A stretch of DNA of 64,000 bases from Amycolatopsis tucumanensis (lineage in GTDB: Bacteria; Actinomycetota; Actinomycetes; Mycobacteriales; Pseudonocardiaceae), in the NCBI RefSeq assembly GCF_021654135.1, contig NZ_JAKGSD010000022.1:25298-89297 (forward strand). Reading direction: 5' to 3'. The notes under the pieces are model-generated. The model was not told the origin of the DNA. It did no database searches and worked only from the letters and a program-made list of their open reading frames with translations. Positions 40,984 to 49,706 of this stretch are shown here, piece after piece (position 1 is the first letter of the stretch; the number at the start of each line of letters is the position of its first letter). The position numbers and the translations under genes were made by a program.

Positions 40984-41870
40984 GCCGCGAGGACACCAGC
41001 CGTGCCGTGCTCGGCCAGGCAGCCCATCTGGCCGGGCTTGACGCATCCGGCGCCACCCTCATCCGCCTCGGGGAGAACGACCTGTGGCGGCTTCCGGGCG
41101 GCGTGGTCGCCCGCATCGCTCGTGCCGGGCAGGACGCCGCGGCTGCCAAGGAGGTCGCGGTCGCTCATTGGCTGGAGGAGGGCGGCGTAGACGCGGTGCG
41201 CGTGATCCGTGACATCGACCAGCCGGTGCACGTCGTCGGACGTCCGGTGACGTTCTGGCACGAGCTGCCACCTCACGAACAAGGAACTGTGGCCGACGTC
41301 GCCGCAGCCCTCCGCCAGGTGCACAAGCTGGACCCGCCGGCCGGGTTCACACTGCCGGCACTTGCGCCGTTCGTTCGGCTGGCCGAACGTATCGATAGGG
41401 CAACCACGCTCACTGGCACCGATCGGGCATGGCTGGCCGGGCACCTCACCGCCTTGCAGGACCGGTACGCCGGCCTCCCCGCCGGCCTACCTCGCGGCGT
41501 CGTGCATGGTGACGCCTGGCGCGGCAACATCGCCCGCACCGCGAACGGCCGGGCGATCCTGCTCGACCTCGAGCGCACGGCGATCGGGCCGCCGGAGTGG
41601 GATCTCGTCTCCACGGCTGTGTCCCGCGTCACCACCGGGTGGCTCGCCGAACCAGAGTGGACTGCCTACTGCGGCGCCTACGGCCACGACGTCACCACCT
41701 GGCCGGGGTTCGACGTCCTGAGAGACATCCGCGAGTTGCGCATGACGCTCATGGCCTGTCAGCTCGCTGCGGAGAATCCGCGCTACCAGGAGCAGGCCGC
41801 GCATCGGCTGGCCTGCATCCGGGGCGAGCGAGGGCCACGGCCATGGGCTGGGTGGGCAGCCGTCCCCTGA
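40980..41870 (+). CDS. APH-type phosphotransferase paired with the XRE-TPR regulator
   Basis: The 296-residue APH-fold protein has the catalytic loop GVVHGDAWRGNI (HGDxxxxN) and the metal site ILLDLERTAIGPPEWDL. XRE-TPR plus APH pairs recur in actinobacteria. Substrate unknown; a signal-related small molecule is possible. Confidence 0.85.
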   Translation: MSREDTSRAVLGQAAHLAGLDASGATLIRLGENDLWRLPGGVVARIARAGQDAAAAKEVAVAHWLEEGGVDAVRVIRDIDQPVHVVGRPVTFWHELPPHEQGTVADVAAALRQVHKLDPPAGFTLPALAPFVRLAERIDRATTLTGTDRAWLAGHLTALQDRYAGLPAGLPRGVVHGDAWRGNIARTANGRAILLDLERTAIGPPEWDLVSTAVSRVTTGWLAEPEWTAYCGAYGHDVTTWPGFDVLRDIRELRMTLMACQLAAENPRYQEQAAHRLACIRGERGPRPWAGWAAVP

Positions 41871-42135
41871 CACACGTTCGAAGCAGCACGTGCCGGGACC
41901 TGCACGTCCCGGCGTGAGCAGCTGGCCGGCCGGAACCGTCTTGGCGGGTACTCCGACGGTGCATTGCCTGCTCGAAATCCGGATCTCGGGGCCGGCTTCA
42001 GCCGACGCGGACTCTGGGCCTTCAGTTTGAGCGCGTCCGCCGACCGTGAGTTTGAGGCCTGGCTAAGGTCGAGTCCATGGTTAGAGCGACCAAGGACTAA
42101 CAGGTCAGCACGTCGTTAAGGGACTGGCGCTGGGT
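41871..42135. other. Intergenic stretch without a convincing gene
   Basis: This gap lies between the APH gene and the 118-aa gene. It holds only a tiny frame starting ATGGTTAGAGCGACC at about 42077. No hairpin or clear promoter was seen. Confidence 0.6.
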
Positions 42136-42492
42136 GTGATCGCCGCTCGGATCGAGGGCTTGACCAGCGACAAGATGGCGCTGGAGCTGAACTTCAACCA
42201 CGTATGGGGGCGCTGGGGCGCGGCGGCGCGGTTCCCCAGTCTGGGCGGCATGAACCCGGGCAACCTGTTCTGGGGCGACGTTCACCGGTCCGCCGCGCGC
42301 AGGTGGGCCTCAACCGCGTGGGAGATCGACGGACAGTGGATTAGGCCCTACCTGAGAGATGGTTGGATGCTCGAGGAAGTCGCAACCTGCTTGGACGATT
42401 TCGCGGACGACCGTGCATCAGCGGCCGATTGGCTTGAACTCGGACGTTTTTATGTGGACAGGTTCACGGCAGAGGAGAAGATCCTCGGCTAA
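42136..42492 (+). CDS. Hypothetical protein, 118 aa, ended by an IS target site
   Basis: The soluble protein (GLTSDKMALELNFNHVWGRW start; FYVDRFTAEEKILG end) has no recognised domain. Its TAA stop (42490-42492) is part of the CTAA target duplicated by the adjacent IS701 copy, so the insertion left its reading frame intact. The start, GTG 42136, is the first in-frame start after an upstream stop. Confidence 0.55.
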   Translation: MIAARIEGLTSDKMALELNFNHVWGRWGAAARFPSLGGMNPGNLFWGDVHRSAARRWASTAWEIDGQWIRPYLRDGWMLEEVATCLDDFADDRASAADWLELGRFYVDRFTAEEKILG

Positions 42493-43842
42493 TACTGCAA
42501 CGGCAGTTGGCAGTGTTGTGGTAGATCATCCTCGTGGTGGTCGATGTGGTGATGGAGCAGCTGGATCGGGTGCATGAGCGGATCGGGGGCCGGTTCGCGC
42601 GGTCGGAACCGCGTGGTCGTGCGCGGGTGTATGTGTCCGGGCTGGTCGCGGGCTTGGAGCGGAAGAACGGGTGGACACTGGCCGAGCAGGCCGGCGAGAT
42701 GTCGCCGGATGGGATGCAGCGGCTGCTGCGCTGGGCGGACTGGGACATCGACGGCGTGCGGGACGACGTCCGGGACTACGTGATCGAGCACCTCGGCGAG
42801 CCGGGCGGGGTGTTGATCGTGGACGACACCGGCTTCCTGAAGAAAGGCACACGCTCGGCCGGGGTGCAACGGCAGTACTCCGGAACCGCCGGGCGGATCG
42901 AGAACTGCCAGATCGGAACCTTCCTCGCCTATGCATCGCCTCGTGGGCATGCGCTGATCGATCGCGAGCTATATCTGCCCGAGCCCTGGATCGCCGACCC
43001 TGCCCGGTGCCGACGGGCGGGGATACCGGAGGGAACCGAGTTCGAGACCAAGCCGCGGCAAGCCATGGCGATGCTGGGGCGCGCGTTCGCCGCGAAAGTG
43101 CCGTTCGCCTGGATCACCGCCGATGAGGCATACGGCCAGGTCAAGTATCTGCGGATGTGGCTGGAAGCTCACGATGCCGCGCATGTGCTGGCCACCAAGG
43201 TTAACGACACCCTGGTCACCACCGGCGGCCGCGAGGCCCGAGCCGACGAGCTGATCGCGGGCCTGCCCACCCGGTCGTGGCGGAGGCTGTCGGTCGGCGC
43301 CGGGGCGCACGGGCCGCGGGAGTACGACTGGGCGCGGGTGCCGATCCGGATCGGCTGGCAGCCCGGACGCGGGCACTGGCTGCTCGCCCGCCGCTCACTC
43401 TCGGATCCGACCGAGATCGCCTACTACGTCTGCTACGGACCCCGCCGCTCGAGCCTGCTGGACCTGGCCTGGATCGCCGGCACCCGCTGGCGGATCGAAG
43501 AATGCTTCCAGCAGGCCAAGAACGAAGCCGGACTCGATCACTACCAGGTCCGGTCATGGCGCGCATGGTATGCCCACATCACGCTGTCGATGCTCGCCCA
43601 TGCCTGGCTCGCCGTCTCCAGATCCCTTGCCATAAAAGGGGAATCGGTGTCAGCGAGCCGGGCATGATCGGGTTCACGCTACCGGAGATCCGACGACTGC
43701 TCACCAAACTCGTCCTGCGTGTCGCCGACACCGCCGAGCACGTCTGGGCCTGGTCATCCTTCCGCCGCCGACGACAACACCAAGCCCGCCTCAGCCACTA
43801 CTAACAACGCGGCTACCCACTCACCTAACTGCCGTTGCAGTA
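42493..43842 (+). mobile_element. IS701-family insertion sequence, 1350 bp
   Basis: The terminal inverted repeats are perfect over 16 bp: TACTGCAACGGCAGTT (42493-42508) and AACTGCCGTTGCAGTA (43827-43842). The element is flanked by CTAA direct repeats (42489-42492 and 43843-43846), which fit the YTAR target of IS701. It encodes one transposase whose reading frame is broken near the end. Confidence 0.93.
42534..43804 (+). pseudogene. IS701-family transposase, frame broken near residue 370
   Basis: The first frame (42534-43667, 377 residues) has the IS701 DDE signatures: LIVDDTGFLKKGTRSAGVQR, FAWITADEAYGQ and the Glu in WRIEECFQQAKNEAGLDHYQ. The conserved C-terminal segment continues in the -1 frame (IGFTLPEIRRLLTKLVLRV... 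to the TAA at 43802-43804). The shift falls at AAAAGGGG (43634-43641), where codons are phased A-AAA-GGG. It could be a point deletion/insertion or a programmed -1 frameshift. Confidence 0.8.
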
Positions 43843-43978
43843 CTAAGCCACGATCCGGGGCGGCTAGGTCACCCGCCGCGAGGGCTGTGAAGGCCAAAGG
43901 GGCCACTTTCGTCAAGACCTTACGGGCATTACTTCGTGTGGTCGGGTACCGAGGGCAAGGTGGCTTGCGTTGCTCCGC

Positions 43979-44827
43979 TCAGCTCTCCGCGCACATCAGT
44001 GTGCGAAGTGCTTTCTCGAGATGATCGTGAGTCTGCTCGGCGGTTAACGCGAGACTGCCCAACTCGGCCAGGAGCGTCCGGTACCGTGCAACGACCTCCG
44101 GATAGGCCAGGTAGGTCGCGGTGTCGAGGTGCTTGAGGTAGACGACACTGTGGCCACCTTCGCGGTCGTACAGGACGAAAGCACCATGCTGACCGTCGTG
44201 CCAATCGAGTCTGTCCGGAACGACTCGCAGTTCGACGTTCTCCTGATCGACAGCCGAAAGCAGCCGTTCGATCTGCTCGGCCATGACGTTATCGCCGCCT
44301 ACCCGTGATTCCAGCGCCGACATTCCGAGAAACACATTGTACTGTTTTGCCCTGTTCTGGAAAATCAAGCTCTGACGTCCAAGTTTCAACGCCACGTCCT
44401 GCGCAGGGTTCCTCGGCTCGGTACGGCGAGCATATCTCGCGGTTTGCAGAAGGTCGGGAACTCGCAGCGGTGACCATTCCGCGACCACGGTTGCTTCTGA
44501 CTCGACTTCGAGGACTTCGGTCACTTGATCGGAGACGCCGAACAAGCCCACGGCGCCGCCGTGCGCGCTGACCCACCGGGTGACCTGCAGCAGATCCTCG
44601 CGTGCGCGGTCAGTTAGGCCGAGGGCGTCGGCGAAGGCCGATGTCTGGTCCTCTGAGGGGACAAGCGAGCCGTCGAGCCACCGGCTCAGCGTTGTGTGTG
44701 CCACGCCGAGGCCTTTCGCGATCGCCCGCATGCTCGTTTGCGGAGAGCGGGTCGACCAGTGGGCCCGAAGGAGTCGCGCCAAGGGCTGATCTCCGCTCGC
44801 AGGTATGCCTCCGCCGTGACTCGACAT
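43979..44827 (-). CDS. XRE-family regulator with DUF5753-type C-terminal domain
   Basis: The 282-residue protein has an XRE helix-turn-helix (QTSMRAIAKGLGVAHTTLSRWLDG) and the C-terminal domain typical of actinomycete regulators (EATVVAEWSPLRVPDLLQTARYAR; QIERLLSAVDQENVELRVVP). In Streptomyces these proteins are often paired with a small DUF397 partner, which is absent here. ATG 44827 is used; the open frame continues upstream without conservation. Confidence 0.85.
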   Translation of the reverse strand: MSSHGGGIPASGDQPLARLLRAHWSTRSPQTSMRAIAKGLGVAHTTLSRWLDGSLVPSEDQTSAFADALGLTDRAREDLLQVTRWVSAHGGAVGLFGVSDQVTEVLEVESEATVVAEWSPLRVPDLLQTARYARRTEPRNPAQDVALKLGRQSLIFQNRAKQYNVFLGMSALESRVGGDNVMAEQIERLLSAVDQENVELRVVPDRLDWHDGQHGAFVLYDREGGHSVVYLKHLDTATYLAYPEVVARYRTLLAELGSLALTAEQTHDHLEKALRTLMCAES

Positions 44828-44965
44828 GAAGTGAAGAGTACAGACGCAGATCTCTTCCTGCGAACGACCCGATTGGGCTATTGCTGCCTCGTATCGACGT
44901 AATGCACGGTCGATGGTGGTGCGGTGACCGGGACCGCCCGCACCAAACATTAGGAAGAGGGAGTC

Positions 44966-45118
44966 ATGTGGCGTTCAGAATTGTTTGCCCGGTCGTTGTC
45001 CAGGTTTGTTGGCCGAATCAAGGGGCAGCCTGGTTGTCGTCATGCGAAGGCTAGGCGGGAGAAGGTTGTCCTCAACGAAAAGAATGGCTGGGGGCGAGTT
45101 CGTGGAGTTCGGCGATGA
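44966..45118 (+). CDS. Small basic protein coupled to the gntR-type gene, 50 aa
   Basis: The frame begins MWRSELFARSLSRFVGRIKG and ends NGWGRVRGVRR. It is strongly basic. AGAGGGAG 5 nt before ATG 44966 is a good ribosome site, and the TGA stop overlaps the ATG of the GntR gene (ATGA). These signs support a real gene, with translation coupled to the regulator. Function unknown. Confidence 0.6.
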   Translation: MWRSELFARSLSRFVGRIKGQPGCRHAKARREKVVLNEKNGWGRVRGVRR

Positions 45119-45390
45119 CCGAACGAGTCCGTGAACCCCACTATCGATATCTCGTCGCTTTTGAGGCCATCAAGTCGCGCATCGAAGCTGGGGAGTTGCC
45201 GCCGAATGCGCCGCTTCCGGCTGAGCGGCGTCTCGCACAGGAACTCGGCTTCGCTATCGGGACGGTTCGGCATGCGACTCGGCTACTTCGAGAGCATGGC
45301 TTCGTCGTCACTGTCCGGTCGAAGGGAACGTTCGTTGCGCCCGACGTTGGTCCATCGGATGGGGGTGAGAATGATGCAATACAGGAATAG
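45115..45390 (+). CDS. Stand-alone GntR-type winged-helix regulator, 91 aa
   Basis: The protein consists only of the GntR winged helix (HYRYLVAFEAIKSRIEAGEL; PAERRLAQELGFAIGTVRHATRLLREHGFVVTVRSKGTFVA), without an effector domain. Small GntR proteins of this size are common in actinomycete integrative elements and plasmids (KorSA-like) and near XRE genes. Confidence 0.85.
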   Translation: MTERVREPHYRYLVAFEAIKSRIEAGELPPNAPLPAERRLAQELGFAIGTVRHATRLLREHGFVVTVRSKGTFVAPDVGPSDGGENDAIQE

Positions 45391-45410
45391 GGAGTTCCTC
45401 TGCAGATGTC

Positions 45411-45428
45411 CTGAGTAGTTTTACTCAG
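45411..45428 (+). terminator. Hairpin after the gntR-type gene
   Basis: CTGAGTA-GTTT-TACTCAG is a perfect 7-bp stem, followed 12 nt later by CTTTTT. It is a weak terminator candidate. The rest of the gap to 45649 has no convincing gene. Confidence 0.5.
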
Positions 45429-45649
45429 CACCCCGTCGTCTTTTTACTTATGGTCCCTCACCCATCTGGGGTAACTGGGTTTCGGTCGGTTGCATGGAGT
45501 CAACTGATCAAGGTATGCAAGTGATGTTGCTGCGGGAGTGTCGATGCTGCTGTAAGACCAGGTCCCCAACGGTCACCGGGCATGGCGCAGTACGTATCTG
45601 AAGGGTCTGTACCCGTGTTGCGGTGCGGAGCCCGCTGGTCGGGGGGAAC

Positions 45650-47917
45650 GTGAGGTCGATCAACAGCTTCGCGGCGGCCGTCCATCGTTGGCGGCGAGAG
45701 CGCGGTATGTCGCTGGGCGACGTCGCGGTTCGGGCAGGCTACAGCGTCAGCTACCTGTCGAAGATGCTGCATGGCCATCGCCGCCTACTGCCCTCAGTCG
45801 TCACGCGGATCGACGAGGTGCTAGGCGCGAGCGGTGAGCTCGAGCGGATCGCGCGCGACCAGGAGCCGTCGCGGCGGCCCCCGCCCAGGCCGATGCAATT
45901 GCCTTCGGGTGCTGCCGACTTCGTCGGCCGCGAAGCATACCTGCATCAGCTCGACACCGCCTTGATCACGAGGGCTCGGCCAGGCGCCGCAGCCACCATC
46001 GTCATCGAGGGCGGATTCTGGGTGGGTAAGACCGAACTGGCGCTGCAATGGGCCGCTCGCGTCCAGTCACGCTTTCCTGGTGGCTGCCTCTTCGCCGACA
46101 TGCGGGGCTTGGCTCCCGGGGTGGCCGCTGACCCTGACGAGGTGCTGGACGCCTTCTTGCAGGCACTCGGTGCGCCGCCGGAAGCCCTGCGCGGTTCCAC
46201 TGGTGACCGAGCGGCCCATTACCGTTCGCTGTTGGCACAGCGACCTGCGCTCGTCGTGCTGGACAACATCGCGAGTTATGACCAGGTGCACCACCTGTTG
46301 CCGGGAGCCGGCAGCGCCGTCGTGCTAACCAGTCGAGAGCACCAGTCCGCCCTCTTGCTGCGCAGCGGCGGCCTGCACATGGAGCTGCCGCCACTGTCGC
46401 GGGAGGAGGCGCTGACGCTACTGAGGCGCCGGGTCGGCGAAGCGCGAGTCGACGTCGAAGTCTCAGCGGCCGAGGCGTTGATCGAGAGGTGTGGCAGGCT
46501 TCCGATGGCCGTCCTCATCGCGGCGGAGCACATCCAGCAACATCACCACGGCTCGTTGGCGGGTTTCGCCGGCGAACTGACGGCCGAAGCGCGCCGGCTC
46601 GATCTGTTCGCCTCGACGGAGCCTGCGGTCAACATCCACGGCGTCATTGACCTGTCGTACCTTGCCCTCCCGCTGCGTGCCCGGCGGGTGTTCAGGCTGA
46701 CGGGAATCAGCCCGGCCCCGCTCATGAGTGCGGAATCCACAGCTGCGCTGACCGGGCTGTCCCGGGACGAGTCGCGTGAGGATCTGGATCTGCTGCGCGC
46801 TGCACACCTGCTTGAAGACGTTCAGGGCGGCCGGTTTCGGATGAACGACCTCCTGCACGCCTACGCGCATCAACGCGCAGTCGTCGAGGAGTCTCTCGCG
46901 GAAGTGGAGCGAGCGCACGATCGTGTGCTGCGCTGGTACACCGCGACGGCTTGGCACGCTGCCAACGCGTTGGCCCCGCATTGGTCAGGGATGGCGTTGG
47001 CTCCGGACGCCGGTCGCGAGATCGAGCCGCTGACCTTCGAGGACAGCGGTTATGAAGGCGCGATGGCTTGGTGTGACGCGGAGGCGGAAACGGCGATCCA
47101 CGTCGCCCGACGAGCGAAGAGCCACGTCGCGCGAGATGCGGTGTGGATGCTGCCGACCCTGTTCCTGCCGTACTTCTACATCACCAAGCAGTGGGGCAAC
47201 TGGCTGACGGCGGCGACCGACAGCCTGGCAGCAGCACGCCGGTCAGGGAGTCGCCGTGGAATGGCCTGGTGTCTACACAGCCTTGGCTGGGCCCAGCACG
47301 AACTCGGTCGTACTGACGAAGCGTTGCACAACCTTCGCGACGCTCTCCGGTTGCGCAACGAACTCGGTGATGACGACCGTGTGCGAGGCTGGACGCTCTT
47401 CGCCCTGGGTACCGCCTGTCTCGGTGCGGGTGAGTGTGAGGAAGCACGCCGGCACCTCGACGAGGCTGACCAGCTCTTCGCTGAATTGGCCTTCTCGTTC
47501 GGAAGGGCGTTCACCTGCGCCTCTCTTGCGCATGTACACCAGGTTTTCGGTGATGTCACTGCCGCGACTCAAGCCGCGCTGGATGCCCTGACGTATGCCC
47601 AGGAGGTCCCAGCCGTGCCGGTGCTCAGCCTGGCACATCACCAGTACGGCCTCTTGTTGCTGGAACAACGGCACTACAGGACCGCATTGAGCCACTTCGA
47701 TGCGGCGCTGAGGCTTCGACGGGCAAGTCGCGAGCGATGGGGCGAAGCTGACACCCTCATCGCGCGCGCCGACGCCCTGTCAAAGTCGGGCAATCTACCC
47801 GCGGCCCGCGTGTCGTATCACGAGGCCGCCGAGATCCTGGAGGCGCTTCACGATCCTCGCGCCCTCGACATCCGGACCCGGATCGCCAAACTCAACGCTG
47901 ATCTCGACGACGCGTAA
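45650..47917 (+). CDS. XRE-NB-ARC-TPR (STAND) regulator
   Basis: The 755-residue protein has an XRE domain (FAAAVHRWRRERGMSLGDVAVRAGYSVSYLSKMLHGHR, residues about 5-42) and an NB-ARC/AP-ATPase module. The module has P-loop EGGFWVGKTELALQWA, a Walker B-like PALVVLDNIAS, AVVLTSREH and GRLPMAVLIAAEHI. At least five TPRs follow (SLGWAQHELGRTDEALHNLRDAL; FALGTACLGAGECEEARRHL; and so on). This is the AfsR/GutR-like STAND architecture of signal-gated transcription regulators. GTG 45650, after GGGGGG, is preferred over GTG 45623. Confidence 0.87.
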   Translation: MRSINSFAAAVHRWRRERGMSLGDVAVRAGYSVSYLSKMLHGHRRLLPSVVTRIDEVLGASGELERIARDQEPSRRPPPRPMQLPSGAADFVGREAYLHQLDTALITRARPGAAATIVIEGGFWVGKTELALQWAARVQSRFPGGCLFADMRGLAPGVAADPDEVLDAFLQALGAPPEALRGSTGDRAAHYRSLLAQRPALVVLDNIASYDQVHHLLPGAGSAVVLTSREHQSALLLRSGGLHMELPPLSREEALTLLRRRVGEARVDVEVSAAEALIERCGRLPMAVLIAAEHIQQHHHGSLAGFAGELTAEARRLDLFASTEPAVNIHGVIDLSYLALPLRARRVFRLTGISPAPLMSAESTAALTGLSRDESREDLDLLRAAHLLEDVQGGRFRMNDLLHAYAHQRAVVEESLAEVERAHDRVLRWYTATAWHAANALAPHWSGMALAPDAGREIEPLTFEDSGYEGAMAWCDAEAETAIHVARRAKSHVARDAVWMLPTLFLPYFYITKQWGNWLTAATDSLAAARRSGSRRGMAWCLHSLGWAQHELGRTDEALHNLRDALRLRNELGDDDRVRGWTLFALGTACLGAGECEEARRHLDEADQLFAELAFSFGRAFTCASLAHVHQVFGDVTAATQAALDALTYAQEVPAVPVLSLAHHQYGLLLLEQRHYRTALSHFDAALRLRRASRERWGEADTLIARADALSKSGNLPAARVSYHEAAEILEALHDPRALDIRTRIAKLNADLDDA

Positions 47918-47946
47918 GGCGCGCGGAGTAACTGCCAGATGAAAAC

Positions 47947-48006
47947 TCTTGTCGTTTTGACAAGATGAGCACAGGATCATCACCGAACGCAGGACAGAAC
48001 TGTCCT
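47947..48006. repeat. Two adjacent perfect inverted repeats
   Basis: TCTTGTC-GTTTT-GACAAGA (47947-47965) and AGGACAG-AA-CTGTCCT (47991-48006) lie 26 nt apart, between the STAND gene and the prepilin peptidase gene. They could be operators or a terminator. The remaining gap to 48245 holds no convincing gene. Confidence 0.7.
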
Positions 48007-48245
48007 CTGGGAACTGTTCCGTACCGCTCCTGGGTGCGACATAGTCGGCCCATGCGAGATCAACCTTTCGGGTTCACCGATTCAGCCGGGGGATCGATGA
48101 CGCTGAAAGGTTTCGCGAGCCGGGTGGTGTCGTGCCCCCAGACTCCGCCCGGCTCATTCCTCCCCGCCACCGGGATCGCCCCGGGTGAGTCACTCCGAAG
48201 ACGGTTACTGGCCTGGTCATTCCCGTGATTCGCCACGCGACGCGT

Positions 48246-48887
48246 CTAGCCGGTAACCGTGACCACAGCCAGCACGCCGCCGAGGAAACAGGGGCCGAAC
48301 GGCACGACGGCCGCCCCGCGCTCATCTCGTGTATGTGCTCGCGGGATCGCGGAAAGCACCAAGGCCAGGACGGAAGCCACGAGCAGTGCAGCGGCGACGG
48401 CGGGCCAACCGGACCAACCCGTCACGAGGCCAACCACGGCGGCGAGCCGCACGTCCCCTGCGCCGATTCCGCCTCCGGTCGCCAGAGCCAGTATCAGACA
48501 GCATCCGGCCGAAGCCAGCAGAGCCCAGAGTGCTCGAAGGCCCGGGGCGGGATCAGCGCGGATCAACGACAGAGCCGCGAATCCCACCGCGGCGCCGACC
48601 AATTGGGGCAAGACCAACGCCCGGGGTAACCGATGTTCGCACCAGTCGATCACTGCCAACGGCACTCCCAGCACGGCCGCAACGCCGTACACGAAAACTT
48701 CACCACGGGTGCCGATTCGCCAACTGAGGAGCGCCAACACAGCTGCGGTGAGCACGGCGCCGAACCAGCGCGACCTGGCGACGGTGCCGCCCGTGAGCAG
48801 GAAGCGGCGAGTGAGGTCAACGGTTCCGGTGCCGAGCAGGGCGCCCGCAGCCGCCCAGCCTGCGGGCCACCACCAGTCGGTAGCCAT
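48246..48887 (-). CDS. tadV: Type IV prepilin peptidase (A24 family)
   Basis: The 213-residue membrane aspartyl peptidase has about six helices and the two catalytic Asp motifs: VIDWCEHRLP and the GxGD signature in GGGIGAGDVRLAA. It lacks the N-terminal methylase domain, as is usual for actinobacterial Tad-type enzymes. It processes pilin and pseudopilins of the cluster to the right, from which it is divergent. Confidence 0.88.
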   Translation of the reverse strand: MATDWWWPAGWAAAGALLGTGTVDLTRRFLLTGGTVARSRWFGAVLTAAVLALLSWRIGTRGEVFVYGVAAVLGVPLAVIDWCEHRLPRALVLPQLVGAAVGFAALSLIRADPAPGLRALWALLASAGCCLILALATGGGIGAGDVRLAAVVGLVTGWSGWPAVAAALLVASVLALVLSAIPRAHTRDERGAAVVPFGPCFLGGVLAVVTVTG

Positions 48888-49139
48888 GCTCTGCTCCAGG
48901 TCGCTTGTCAGGGCGTGAGTCTCCTGTCGGCCATCGTGCCAGCCCAGTGGCACCACGACCCGAACAACAGCGTGGAATGCGGTGGTACTTCGGGCAGTGT
49001 CCGCCCAACGGGTGAACTTCGCGTCAAACAGGCGGGGTCGATCTTCGGTGCGGCGAAGGTCGGATTGGACAAGAACGGTGAGCGCCCTCTGCCAGCGGCT
49101 TGCGCTCACCATCGAGAGTCGAGGCCGTGGGGGAACGCA
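48888..49139. other. Divergent intergenic region of the Tad locus
   Basis: This 252-nt gap between the prepilin peptidase and lipoprotein starts must hold both promoters. No palindrome or -35/-10 pair stands out. An open frame in the region is not supported by codon use. Confidence 0.5.
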
Positions 49140-49706
49140 ATGGGAACACACCGTCGTCAGACGCTCGCCGGTATCGCGTGCGTCGCGTTCACTGTGGCCG
49201 GGTGCAGTTCCGGCGAGAGCGCGAACGTCGCCGAGCCGGCTCGGGCACCCGCACCTTCCTCCGCCGCCAGTGCCAGCTCGACTTCGCCCGTGGAGACCGC
49301 GCAGCAGAAGGCGGTGGACTCCTACCTGCGCATGTGGGAGGACGTCGCAGCCGTGGCGACTACCTCCGACTGGCAGTCGCCAAAGCTGGCCGACCACGCC
49401 ACCGGCGACGCGCTGTCGGTGCTGTCCCGGCAGATGTACGCCGATCATTACAACGGGCTGGTCACGAGGGGAAAGCCGGTCAACAACCCGGTGGTCCAGT
49501 CCGTCGAGCCTCCGGACGTGCCCACCACAGTCCTGATCCGCGATTGCTCGGACGCCAGCAACTGGTTGAAGTACCGCGCCGACAACGGGCAGCTCGCTGA
49601 TGACGAGCCCGGCGGAAAGCACTTGATCAACGCCGAGGTGAAGCTGGCTGTGGACGGCTCTTGGCGGGTGACCCGGTTCGCCGTCGAGGGGACCGGGACA
49701 TGCTGA
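49140..49706 (+). CDS. Lipoprotein of the Tad pilus locus
   Basis: The 188-residue protein has a lipoprotein signal (THRRQTLAGIACVAFTVAGCSSG, lipobox TVAGC) followed by an Ala/Ser/Pro-rich linker and a globular domain. The domain (AVDSYLRMWEDVAAVATTSD; NAEVKLAVDGSWRVTRFAVEG) looks like an NTF2-like/SnoaL-type secreted fold. GGGGGAA precedes ATG 49140. It overlaps the next gene by 7 nt. Confidence 0.82.
   Translation: MGTHRRQTLAGIACVAFTVAGCSSGESANVAEPARAPAPSSAASASSTSPVETAQQKAVDSYLRMWEDVAAVATTSDWQSPKLADHATGDALSVLSRQMYADHYNGLVTRGKPVNNPVVQSVEPPDVPTTVLIRDCSDASNWLKYRADNGQLADDEPGGKHLINAEVKLAVDGSWRVTRFAVEGTGTC

Noticed and set aside
47965..48228. An 87-codon frame between the STAND gene and prepilin peptidase gene
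   Set aside because: Codon use is unlike neighbouring genes, no ribosome site, and it starts on one arm of an inverted repeat.
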